Shown in pieces: positions 11,607 through 21,781 of a DNA stretch of 41,111 nucleotides (position 1 is its first letter; every line of letters starts with the position of its first letter). The notes beneath the pieces are model-generated. The model was not told the origin of the DNA, did not search any database, and was given only the letters and a program-made list of their open reading frames with translations. The DNA comes from Scleroderma bovista. Lineage: Eukaryota; Basidiomycota; Agaricomycetes; Boletales; Sclerodermataceae. A program made the position numbers and the translations under genes. The stretch lies in contig JAYMGJ010000060.1 in assembly GCA_037178675.1 (NCBI GenBank), positions 1 to 41,111 on the forward strand, read 5' to 3'.

Positions 11607-11830
11607 ATGGCAACCACAGCATCGAAAGTTGACCTTATTACTGGATGTTCGACGGGGGGTATCGGCTTCCATCTGTCTGTCATCTTTGCCTTGGTTTTTG
11701 CTTATGTGCTTATGCGCATCCACGGGTGTTTCTTTCCAGGTGCGAGCAGTTTGCAGAGTGAGGATGTACTGTCTATGCTACGTCTCGACGCCTCGAGACT
11801 ATGCAAGGTTTCAAACATGAAACATTCGTA
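11607..11830 (+). pseudogene. Short-chain dehydrogenase/reductase, 5' fragment
   Basis: The ATG at 11607 opens exon 1 (to 11674), which carries the Rossmann NAD(P)-binding signature LITGCSTGGIGFHL. A 65-nt GT-AG intron follows, and exon 2 starts at 11740 with CEQFAE, then TGA (11759-11761), then GCTVYATSRRLETMQGF. The family normally has Arg or a similar residue at the stop, as in 1-acyldihydroxyacetone-phosphate reductase-like proteins. Exon 2 is cut at 11829-11830 by a Tc1-like transposon with TA duplication. The gene resumes at 15033 and 15216 and is cut again at 15267. Confidence 0.8.
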
Positions 11831-14800
11831 AGGTAGACGACTTGCGGATTCCACGAACATCACGTGCTTTTGCGTGACTTTTGCGTGACAAGGAGAAAAA
11901 ATCAAAAACAATTTGATGAGCACAGAGAACAAGAAAGTGATCAAAGTAAAAAATGTAGCGGCCTCAAATTTATATTGTCCATTGAGCAAAAGACAAAGAT
12001 GTGATGTGTGAAGATATATTTTGAATTTTGAATGGGATTCAGAAGGCTTAGCAGGCAAGAAAAGTCCGACACAAATTCAGCAATAACCAAGGAGAGGTGC
12101 TGTGCAAGCCGAGGGTGGACTGCAGTGGGCACACTGCACAGCACACATCATGGGAAGGCGGAGGCACTTCCACGAAGCGCTGGGTGCCAATCTCGCTGTG
12201 GCACGAGAAGCAAAGTGTTTGAAACGCCTGTGCAGTGCGGGAAACCATGATATTGACAAGTCAGTGCAAGTCACGGAAGAGAGAGCAGGGGGAGATAACT
12301 CACCAGTGTGTATCCTGGTCCTTCTCCCGAGTCCAAAGCTGATGTATATTCTGGATCCAGTTGTCAATCATTAGTCCAGTCTTTACAGTGAATGATGACA
12401 CTTACATTCTTTCCACATCACCTCCGAGTCCAGTTGATACAGCTGAGGTGTTCTCCGAGACTCACAACTGGTTTGGGAACGAGTCTAGAGCTACCAGTCC
12501 AGGTACAGAGTTCCAAGAACTTACCACTAATATTTTTCTCCCCCAAACCCCAGCACAGGTTGACTGGGAACCTATTGACACATTGGAATGTGACTCTATC
12601 CAACTCCCTGGAGACTGTAGGGCCAGTGACCCTCCTGACTCAGACTGCTGTTGAAGGTTGCAGCGATCCGTCTCGTGTGAAGAGGTTTTTGATGAAGAGG
12701 AAGACCTTGTGGCTGTAAGGGGCATACGACGGCGCGAAAACTTGATGAATCCATTCATGGGACCAGGGATCTTCGAGGAGATTGAGCTGGGAAGTGGGGA
12801 GGCAGGGGCAGAAGAGCATTTGTGGGGGAATGATGAAACCTGCTCTCTCACACTCGGAGAATCCATCAATGCACGCACAGCCGCACATGGTGCTTCGACT
12901 CACACACTTCAAAATACGAACCTCTGCATGGAGATGGATGCTGAGACTGTCACAGAGGGTCACAGTGATGACAAGAGTGACGAGGATAGCAGTGACAAGG
13001 TGGCCGCTGAAAGTGCTGCAGCTGGGCAGACTCAGGACTACAGCTGGGTGCTGCGTTGTCCCCCAACTATTGAAGCTGCAAAAAAGGCTTTAGCTGATCT
13101 TCGGACTGTCCTCAGGCCACAGAGAGCAGATAAGACTGGGTACACTGACCCAAAGCTCAGCCCTGTGCTCGAGGAGCGCCTCCGAGCAATGAAGGACTTC
13201 CTTGTCATATTCACCGACCTTGAAAACAAAGAAAATTTGGTTGGAGGGCAGTGGGGAAAGGCAGCATTGCAAGTGGCACGACGTCTGGAGAAGGGGCAAT
13301 GGTTTGCACGGTGCCTTCGTCAGTGGACAAAGCGATACATCCAAGATCGGACACGCCTGCCAATCCGTAAGCGGAATTCTCTGCCTTCCCGTATCGAAAA
13401 CAAGGAACTTGCTGCGGGGATCAAGCTCCACTTACAGAGCATAGGCAAATATATTCGGGCTGCAGATATTGTTCATTATCTTGAAGACCCTGTGGTGCAG
13501 AAGCGTCATGGCCTATCAAAATCTGTGTCATTGAAAACTGCGCAGCAGTGGCTTAAAATATTGGGCTATTGATGGAAACAGGAAAAAAGGGGACAGTACA
13601 TTGATGGCCACGAGCGTGAAGATGTGGTTGGATACTGCCAAAAAACCTTTCTGCCAGCATGGACAAGTCTTGAGCCCTGCCTGCGGACCTGGGACACCAA
13701 TGACCTCACGCACGAACTTGATTCCCCCCCTCTCCCCCCCTTGATGTGTCACACTGTTGTTTGGTTCCATGACGAATCAACATTTTATGCAAATGATCGC
13801 CGTAAGCTTCGATGGGAACACAAAAATGAGGATGCAATCCCCCAGCCAAAGGGGGAAGGGGCATCATTGATGGTGGCACATTTTGTCTCAATGGATTACG
13901 GATTCCTCCAGTCACCAGATGGAGAAGAAAGTGCCCAGGTCCTTTTTAAGGCAGGAAAAACTCGTGATGGATACTTCTCAAGTGACGAAATTCTGAAACA
14001 TGCAGCACTTGCTATGGACATCCTCACGAAACACTATCCAAACGAGGACCATGTTTTTATTTTTGACAATGCCACCACACATGTCAAACATGCTGATGAC
14101 ACATTATCAGCCCGGCATATGCCAAAGAAGCCAACACAAACATGGGGAGTTGAGGTGACGGTGACAGGTGCTGATGGGAAAACAGTCTATAAAGCAGACA
14201 GAAAACCACAGAAAACGAAAATCCAGATGGCCTCTGCATGCCATGAAAATGGTGATCCTCAGCCTCTCTATTTCCCTACTGGCCATCCATGAGCTGGTTG
14301 GTTCAAAGGAATGGAACAGATCCTCCAGGAACGAGGCTACAACACAAAAGGTCTCAATGCAGAATGCAAGGGATTCAAATGCAATGTGGGCCGAAAAAAT
14401 TGTTGCTGCCGCCGCATTTTGTTCAATGAACCAGACTTCTTGCATGTCGAGTCCCTCTTGGAAGCTCAGTGCCACCAACGTGGGTTCCGCATGATTTTTT
14501 TGCCAAAATTTCACTGTGAACTTAATTTCATTGAGATGTGTTGGGGGTATGCAAAACGATTATATCGGCTTAACCCCCCGTCCCCAAAGGAGGCTGATCT
14601 CGAGCGGAATGTCATCACTGCACTCACTGCAATACCACTCACCTCAATGAGACGGTAAGCTGGTTTTATTTGTGTATTTTATTAACTCACATCAATGCCT
14701 ATGTCTATAGCTTTGGTATGCGATCTTGTAGGTTTATTGATGCCTACCGATGTGGCCTCAATGGTGCTCAAGCTGCCTGGGCTGTGAAGAAGTACTGAGG

Positions 14801-15030
14801 CCATCGAGTCTTCCCAGAAACATTGCTGGCAGACCTGGACAAGGCCAGCAACTCTTGCTCACCCTAATCACAGTTAACTTAGTAATTGATACAGTACATA
14901 GAGTAGCCTACCACCGTAATAATGCTCCTACTGATATTCTATCTCCGCTGCACTCAGGACTGTCAGATATTCCAATGTCACACACGGGTCACATCACATG
15001 AGGTTGGATGTTTTCGCAAGTCGTCTACCT
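11831..15030 (+). mobile_element. Tc1/mariner-like DNA transposon A, inserted in the dehydrogenase gene
   Basis: 3200 bp bounded by inverted ends AGGTAGACGACTTGCG (11831-11846 and the complement at 15015-15030) and by TA at 11829-11830 and 15031-15032. A two-base TA duplication is the hallmark of Tc1/mariner elements. It contains one transposase gene reading plus. No second gene is evident in 11831-12360, which holds only the terminal region. Confidence 0.9.
12361..14867 (+). pseudogene. Tc1/mariner-like DDE transposase with TGA stops
   Basis: Exon 1 runs to 14654; a 77-nt intron follows; exon 2 (14732-14867) ends LDKASNSCSP. The N-terminal half is acidic, followed by a basic DNA-binding-like section (around 13090-13570). 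The catalytic DDE_3-like part reads FHDESTFYAND (first Asp, about 13765), HVFIFDNATTHVKHADD (second Asp, about 14050) and FLPKFHCELNFIEMCWG (Glu, about 14500-14550). TGA codons at 13570, 14290 and 14796 interrupt GY*WKQ, GHP*AG and KKY*GHRVF, all at positions where the family shows Arg. A further TGA at 12652 may be a fourth. No in-frame ATG was found near 12361, so the start is unresolved. Confidence 0.85.
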
Positions 15031-15032
15031 TA

Positions 15033-15267
15033 CGATGGTTATGGACGTAACAAAGGACGATGATGTACAAACTGTTGTCCAGAAAGTCCTGGCGGACGAG
15101 GGAAAGATTGACATTGTGGTCAACAATGCTGGTACTATCGCATTAGGCAAGTCCTCCCCCCCACGTCCTTACCCTCGATTTGCAGTGCTTCTGATTCCTG
15201 TGGCTTCATACGTAGGCCCCCTTGGCGAGGTGACGGTGGAGCAAGTCAGGAGCACATTCGAGCTTAA
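15033..15267 (+). pseudogene. Short-chain dehydrogenase, middle fragment
   Basis: The reading resumes after the transposon with VMDVTKDDDVQ, then GKIDIVVNNAGTIALG, which holds the family's NNAG motif, ending at 15146. The next exon starts at 15216 (PLGEVTVEQVRSTFEL) and is cut at 15265-15267 by the Harbinger element. The intron between them would begin GCAAGT rather than GT, so it is a GC-AG intron or a mutated donor. Rejoining exon 2 across the TA site leaves the frame one base off, so the gene was or became damaged there too. The catalytic Tyr-x-x-x-Lys part is not present anywhere in the window. Confidence 0.75.
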
Positions 15268-15464
15268 GGTCCAGTCTGGACGGTGAAACCTGGAACGAAA
15301 CTGAAACTGAAATGTTCAGTTCAATGTCACGTGTGGTCACGTGGTGACCTTGCAAGCACGGTATCTACTATCAGCGTAGTCAGCCATAATCTTAGTTTAT
15401 TTCATATCAGGATTGTTCTGATAAGGTATACTGGCTATGGACATCGCAGATTATCACCCTCACG

Positions 15465-16799
15465 ATGGACCTCGAAGCTCAACAAGTACAGGATGCTCAC
15501 CGCCACCGCCTTGTGATTTTAATCACACTCATTGCTTCCCAAGTAGTTTGCTACTATAACCTCATCTTTCTCACCCCCATTGCACCTATACCATACCATA
15601 CGTCTATACTATCCGGTGAAGGGTGGATGCTTGAGTTACTGAATGGCCATCCCAACAGAATTCATACGTGCCTTGGGGTCACACACAATATATTCGATAA
15701 ACTAGCGCGAGTATTGATGCGTGCGGACGGCATTTCCTCCTCGCCAGTATCGATCGAGGAGCAACTAGGTATATTTCTATATACCTGTGTCACCGGTCTG
15801 TCATCCCGACACATTGCAGAGAGATTTCAACGTTCACCAAGCACGATCACAAAGTTAGTACCATAGTTTCTCCACACTTCTCATTTGATGACACATTTTT
15901 CAAGGTACTTCAAACAGGTGTTATTTGTTTTCTCGGGACCATCATTCTACAACTCTCAAGTACAATTCCCAACGGAGAACACACCAATTTCACCTGCAAT
16001 CACCGACGACCCACGCTTCCGATTTTTCCGTGATTGTATTGGTGCGGTCGATGGCACACACATTCGTGCCTTCACGGCCCTTGAAGACCAGCCCCATATG
16101 CGCAATCGGAAAGGGTATCTGTCACAAAACTGCCTATTCGTTTGCAACTTCGACTTCTTCTTTACATACACGCTCACTGGATGGGACGGCTCAACTGCAG
16201 ACGCCCATCTATGGAATGACGCGCATACCCAGGACTTGCGAATGCCGCAGGGAAAATATCTTCTAGCTGATGCAGGGTTTGGGACATCGGACGCTCTTCT
16301 CGTTCCATTTCGTGGGGTTCGGTACCATCTCAAGGAGTGGCGCCAGGCAAGTCAAAGGTATATTTGATTCTGCCAGTTTACCAGCAGTGACAGAGTACTC
16401 AAATTCATAACCAGGCCATGCAATCGAGAGGAACTTTTTAATCTGTGGCATGCTTCACTCTGGAATGTAATTGAACACATATTTGGCGTTTTAAAGTGCC
16501 AATTCTGTGTTCTCCAGTTTCCCCTCAAGTATAATATGGACATCCAAGCCCGGCTTCCCGTTGCGCTGTGCGCAATCCACAATTTCGTTCGTCGATATGA
16601 CCCAGATGCCTTTTTTGACCCAGAGCTCACAGAGGGAGATCAGCTCATAGAGCTTGGAGATGAGCTTGGAGTGCTTGGAGATGGCCCTGCAGATGCAGCA
16701 GAGAGAAGGCGAGCAGACCATCGCCGCGACAATATTGCTCAGGAGATGTGGCAGGACTACCAGCAGGAGCTGGCGCATCGCGGGCTACAGGTGTCATGA
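15465..16799 (+). CDS. Harbinger transposase (DDE_Tnp_4 type)
   Basis: Three exons: 15465-15853, 15905-16357 and 16415-16799, joined through GT-AG introns of 51 and 57 nt. Residues 1-130 are a helical N-terminal part with an HTH-like stretch (GLSSRHIAERFQRSPSTITK). The DDE core reads DCIGAVDGTHI (first Asp), GWDGSTADAHLW then LLADAGFG (second Asp), and LWNVIEHIFGVLK (Glu). The C-terminal tail (EGDQLIELGDELGVLGDGPA) is acidic. Length and order match fungal Harbinger transposases, and the phases agree at both splice junctions. It probably cuts and pastes the element together with the Myb-like partner. Confidence 0.92.
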
Positions 16800-16898
16800 T
16801 TCAGGTCGCAAAATCAACACTATATTATACTACTATCGCATATGTAATACATTTGTGGGTAGACGACTGCAAGGCGATACATCGAAGGGGACACAACA

Positions 16899-18165
16899 TC
16901 AGTCAGTTGGATGTTGACTGGCCGTGATCTCGCACAACCTGCGTGCCAACCATACCTTCCTCTCCTCTTCACCGAACTTGTGGAAAAGTATGGCCTGATT
17001 CTTGTTCTGTTCGAGCGCGAGATATTCACCAATGTCGAGTCGTTGGATGGGTGTAAGTTCATGGTGTTGCTGGAGGATATCAATAGCAGTGCCAAGGGCA
17101 TCAGGTGGGGCTATAGAATGGGAAATGTCCTTGACCACAGCCGCAAGCTCCTGCATCGCTGCACCACCCACTTGCTGTGCCTGTGCTGCAACAGACAGCG
17201 GACGTGACTGCTTGCATAAGCTAGCCACTGAGTCGGCGACCGAGGGAGATACCTTTCTCTTGGCACGACTAACACTGGTGACTGCAGATGACGTGGACTC
17301 AGAGGCAACAGATGGCGAAAGATAACTGGATGGTGCAGACGTTGGCATGGAATTTGGGTCACTGGCACCACTCCGTGTACCAGGAATTCGGGGAGTTACA
17401 ACCGGCTGCTGGCGACTGGCCCTGGTAATCTCATCTGCAGCAACAGTGAGCTGCTCGAGGTTAAGGGAAGCGCCGCTGGAAATGAGTGTTGGAGGGGGGA
17501 TATCATGTGAACCAGAACCACTGGCATCAGCCATGGTAGGGTTGGTGGTGGGGCAAAAAACAAAATGCCCCTTCCCCTTCTTGGGCATGACGGCCTCAAC
17601 CTGCGTGAAATGGACGAAACCCTTCTCTTTGAAGGGCTTCACATGTGGATGGGACTGCTCAACTGCTCAGCCGCACCATTTTTAATAATCTAATATGTTT
17701 TATACTCACCTTGACATATCTCTTCCATACATCAGTTTGTACCAGCGTGATCCCGGCACCATCCTTATCAGAGTACGTAAATCCAGAAGCATTCTTGAGA
17801 TCGACAACAGCTTTGTAGTGTTTCTTCAGCTGTAGCATTTATTAGTGATGATCAGATGATCCAGGTAGATCCAACTTACCAACTGAAATCTACGCTCGCA
17901 TGAGTCGGCATCTTTCACCCCCCATTTGGTGATCCCAGATTGGGTTGAGAAAAGCGACGCAGCTGCTGTCCAGGTTGATCTCTTGAAGTTTCCATCGCCA
18001 GCTTTGGGTAATTCTTCGATAAGAAATTCGAGAAGTGTTGTAGTATCTTCGTCTGTCCAGTGGGCAGCCTTCTTGCAAGGTTTTGTCTTTGTAGTATTGC
18101 TCTCAGATTCAACAATGGGCCCTTTCGAGCGCAATGAATGGGAGGAGTGTGACCTGTCAGACATG
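16899..18165 (-). CDS. Myb/SANT-like accessory protein of the Harbinger element
   Basis: Read from ATG at 18165 in three exons: 18165-17880, 17829-17710 and 17654-16899, with phases that agree. The first exon holds a Trp-based SANT-like region HWTDEDTTTLLEFLIEELPKAG, FKRSTWTAAASL and SCERRFQL. The second continues it (LKKHYKAVVDLKNASG, VWKRYVK). The third is Ser/Pro-rich and ends in a helical region LTPIQRLDIGEYLALEQNKN. In Harbinger elements such a protein binds the ends and helps import the transposase. It is complete here. Confidence 0.85.
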
Positions 18166-18308
18166 GAAGGAAATGTCGCTAGGTGCAAGAGCACTGCGGT
18201 GCTGGCGCAGGCTGTGTACAGGGCAACAGCTCCACGTGACCACACGTGACATTGAACTGAACATTTCAGTTTCAGTTTCATTCCAGGTTTCACCGTCCAG
18301 ACTGGACC

Positions 18309-18502
18309 TAACAGTCCCACTTCACCCATTCCGCAAAGTCATTTCGACCCGGTAAGTCATGAATGTCCTCTGGGGATGGTCCGGTAGTTGATTATCATTT
18401 AGACCCTCTTGTCATCCATCTGGATACAGTCTTGGCGATCGTAGGGACCACCTCAGCAAGGCAGAGTACGCACTTCCCCGAAATTCTACCGCACTTTTCT
18501 TA
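18309..18502 (+). other. Remnant between two transposons, probably damaged dehydrogenase 3' part
   Basis: After the Harbinger duplication, 18312-18352 reads VPLHPFRKVISTR in the +1 frame, reminiscent of the segment that follows the NNAG motif in short-chain dehydrogenases. A GTAAGT donor at 18353 and an acceptor near 18430 suggest an intron. No further dehydrogenase motif follows before the next transposon at 18503. The assignment is tentative. Confidence 0.3.
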
Positions 18503-18645
18503 CAGCTGTTCCCAAGTATAATGAGATTGCATGTGTTTGTTCAAGTCGCGAGTCGCGTGCTTCCAAATTGGGAACAGCCTCTGCGGTGCCCTCACCCCTG
18601 GCCTTACCGTGCATCGTCATCACCCCCGCCGCCCCGCGAAGCACT

Positions 18646-20376
18646 ATGGATGCTTCAAACGACTCTGATTCTGTTGCAGATGTCACGCTTGTGGAAGAAA
18701 GGGACAATATTGGTTGCGAGAGCCACGACGAATTCCTCAGTGGTATGTACAGTTACTCAATGATGCTAGCCTATGATCGTGCCACACTCACACCTGATAG
18801 TGACCGAAGAAATGCAGCGGTATACCTTCATAGATGACGCATATATCCCAGAGGGCCATTCTGTGCCGTCCACACCTATCGCTAGCCCTGTCAAACCCTC
18901 ACCAAAGAAGGGAAGAAGGGGCCGCAAGCGTAAGCAGTCTGAAAACGAATCCCCATCTTCTCAGGTACCCGTGACTACGAAGAAGAAGAAGAAAGGGGTG
19001 TCAAAGGCAGCTGTCTTCGATATCGATGAGGATGAAGTTGCTGAGCCACCACTGCAATCCATCACCGCACATTTTCATCTCGAAACCACTGTTGAAGTCC
19101 CAGGTCGGCCCGGACAAGGCAAATCAGCATCGACGTCAGTTCGACTCCGGCAGTGCAACCCATTTATTTTCACTGTAAAGGACACCTACGACATCTTCGT
19201 TGATGCAGTTGCAGACACTGCGGATACAATGTCGTGGCATTTAGCCATGTCCCATCTGCGCTGGCGCTTTGAAACACCAGCTAATCTCCAACCGAAACTC
19301 CTGGCAAACGAAGTTGGCTATACGGCAATGATCACTGCTGTCAAGTCACGTCGAAAGGACCAAGTAATCTTCCTGTACATTCCTGAGCCAGTTTCGCGTG
19401 AAAAGGTATGTTTGATACTGTGGATATTGTCGTGTTGACCGAGATTTTACAGCCTACAATTGATGTGTCAAGCAAGGGGAAGTACTCGATGTCCGTAACT
19501 CAGGAAGCGGACGACATCTCGTCACAATCGTCCTCTCTGAAGTCTCAAATTGTGAGTGTTCTATTGAGCTGTTAGCGTGTTTCTTCTGCTGAAATACGAC
19601 CAGAATTGGCTGCGAAACCGTGCCGGAGGCGAGCTCCAGCAGCTTGAAGAGAAGTATCCAGTTGGTAACCACCCGTGCTTTCCCAACAAGCGGATATATG
19701 CGTCGGATGGGCTTTATTGGGAGCTCACACAGCTCCGTCTTCAGGTTTGGGCTAATGCAATAGCAGCAAAGGTGCATCATAAGCGCTAGGTACACCAGTT
19801 ACTCACTATCTCCAATAGCCACCAACAGCAACATATGAAGAGCCACCTGCATCCAATCACTTCACGAAGGTGTCTGCCATACTGGCAAGTCAGATACCAA
19901 AGGATCGCTCTGCCAGGCAGCCCCCTGGTGTCACAGAAGGTCATCAAAATGGTTTCACACCCTATGGTAATGCTTTTCAGGGCCATCCTCCACAGGCCCC
20001 ATACCCATATTTTCCCTATCCCCCACCGCCGCAAATGCCATATGGTCCATATGGTTATTACATGCCGCACATGCCTCATCCACCAACTCCGATCCCTCAG
20101 CCTCCACCTGCTCAAGCTGCTGCTGGATTATCCTCGCCTGATGTGACTATGTCACACAATGTTTCACTTTCGGAGTTCTGTACCAAGTATCAGCTGTCAG
20201 CGCATACCCAAGAGAAACTATTGGAACTCGATTACTCCCCTGGAAACGAGGTCATCGAAACTCTCACAGAGGTGGACTGGAAAGAAACCGGACTTTCGAT
20301 TCTTGCTTCGCGCTCATTCATGGCAGCTCACCGGAATTTCTGTGAGCTAATTCGTACAGGCAAGTGGAACCAGTAA
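18646..20376 (+). CDS. Accessory protein of transposon B with a C-terminal SAM-like segment
   Basis: Five exons fit in phase: 18646-18742, 18801-19405, 19453-19551, 19604-19771 and 19819-20376. The protein starts MDASNDSDSVADV. It has a nuclear-signal-like basic stretch (KKGRRGRKRKQ, then KKKKKG), a central region (RQCNPFIFTVKDTYDIFVDAV, MSWHLAMSHLRWRF) and a Pro/Tyr-rich linker (PYPYFPYPPPPQMPYGPYGYY). The C-terminal 65 residues (SLSEFCTKYQLSAHTQEKLLELDY, EVDWKETGLSILASRSFMAAHRNF) resemble a small SAM-like helical fold. I do not know a named function. Its place inside the inverted ends argues that it is an element gene, perhaps a DNA-binding or targeting partner. Confidence 0.8.
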
Positions 20377-20510
20377 GTCCTGGTAGTCGCTAGAATCATG
20401 TACAATACGTCCGCGAACATGTAAACTATAGAGTTCAAGTGATTCTTGCAATCAATACAGCCACGGTTTTATCATCGAGAGCTGCCTTGGGAGTTGGACA
20501 TAAATTTGAA

Positions 20511-21637
20511 CTACATAATATACCCTGCATGACGAATCCAGCCCCGACATTTCTCAGCAGTAATACAGGCGGTTGCTTCAATGAGTGTTGCCATAGGGTC
20601 ATTCTCTTCATGAAGATGGTGTGCGTGATGACGGAGATATGATTTTACTGTAGTCATGATCAGCAAATCATCATCCGTTCATAGGCAACAGCTGGACTTA
20701 CATGCACTGAACGATTCTTCGATTGGATTGAGATCGGGTGAGTATGGCGGCAGGAACAGTAAGATACATCCTATGAATAATGAAGGCTATATTACACAAG
20801 ATGGCGGCCCGGGAACATACCAGCTTGCAGCAGGGCTGCTTCAAGGTCCTCATTTTGGTGGATACGGCAGTTGTCAAGGACAATCACTGATCGTTCTGCA
20901 GGGAACGGGTTCATTGAAGGAAGCTGTGAAGGAATATGAGAAAATGTCCATGTAAAAAATACAAAACATACGACTTGTTCAATGACGAACTGGGAGAACA
21001 GATCACGATCAAATGATCCCTCAACGACATCTGCTGCGATGTACCCATCCACTGCCATGGCAGCCACAAGTGAGTACCGGTCACCACGAACAAAGACATC
21101 CGCGAAGCGTGCTCGAGTGCCTGACATTGCCCATCCATAGTGACGTGCCCATGTCCGCTCGTCTTTGCTGGTCTCGTCAATGAAGATCAACTCTGAACCA
21201 TCACCTTGAAAGTTGTTGTGCACCAGTTCTCGGAACTCTCTGCAACGTTCCTCGTCTCTTTCTGCAGCGATTTTGTGGAGGATCTTTCTGGTAAGACCGG
21301 CTTCAGCAAGGTTGCGGGAAAGAGTCGAAGTCGAGATGGCAATATCATGTGTGAGCGCAAGCCATGCAACAACCTCGTCGAGAAATAGGTCTGTTTCCTG
21401 AGAAAAGAGGTCCTTGCAGGCCTGGATGAGGGTACGTGTGAGGACACGGAGGCCCTGACCTTTCAAAGGTGATGGAGGGCGGATGACAGTGCCATGCTCT
21501 TCGAAGATTGCATGCCATCGAAAGAGGCTGGCACGCGAAACTCCTAGAATGTCGCATATATCCTCAATCTCCCAACCTTGATCCCACAGCTTGAGGGCGA
21601 TTAGCTTGACATCTTCACTGATACGGCGGTTCCCCAT
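20511..21637 (-). CDS. Tc1/mariner-like transposase of transposon B
   Basis: ATG at 21637 (MGNRRISEDVKLIALKLW). The N-terminal helix-turn-helix pair reads ALKLWDQGWEIEDICDILGV and SRASLFRWH, then a second one around LALTHDIAISTSTLSRNLAE. The catalytic core has FIDETSKDERTWARHYGWA (Asp), VIVLDNCRIHQNEDL (Asp) and FLPPYSPDLNPIEESF (Glu), which is the Tc1 signature. Three introns are evident, and the last exon ends EKCRGWIRHAGYIM at 20511. No stop codon interrupts it. It is complete and of normal length. Confidence 0.9.
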
Positions 21638-21781
21638 GGTTGTTGGGCCCACAATTAGGCTGTTCCCAATTTGGAAGCACGCGACTCGCGACTTGAACAA
21701 ACACACGCAATCTCATTATACTTGGGAACAGCTGTAATATCCCGTTTCGGCGAACGCCGTCTTCTCGTATCCCGTCCCTCA

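Larger units (their letters stand above)
15268..18308 (+). mobile_element. PIF/Harbinger DNA transposon, apparently intact
   Basis: 3041 bp with 77-bp inverted ends starting GGTCCAGTCTGGACGG that differ at one base (C versus T, position 29). It is flanked by TAA at 15265-15267 and 18309-18311, the three-base duplication expected of PIF/Harbinger. It carries the family's two-gene arrangement: a transposase reading plus and a Myb/SANT-like protein reading minus, convergent, with 99 bases between their stops. No in-frame stops were seen in either gene. Confidence 0.93.
18503..21734. mobile_element. Tc1/mariner-like DNA transposon B carrying two convergent genes
   Basis: 3232 bp with 77-bp inverted ends starting CAGCTGTTCCCAAG that differ at one base, flanked by TA at 18501-18502 and 21735-21736. 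Each end contains its own inverted pair, CTGTTCCCAA near the outside and TTGGGAACAG at the inside. A transposase reads minus (21637-20511) and an unrelated spliced gene reads plus (18646-20376), their stops about 135 bases apart. Both appear intact, so the element may be recently active. Confidence 0.92.

Noticed and set aside
3563..14798. Reassigned genetic code with TGA as arginine
   Set aside because: CGA codons are used freely in the same proteins, and TGA also terminates intact genes such as the Harbinger transposase and its Myb-like partner.
19454..20115. Minus-strand frames opposite the transposon B accessory gene
   Set aside because: Low-complexity antisense translations; the plus-strand exons join in phase and carry a plausible protein.
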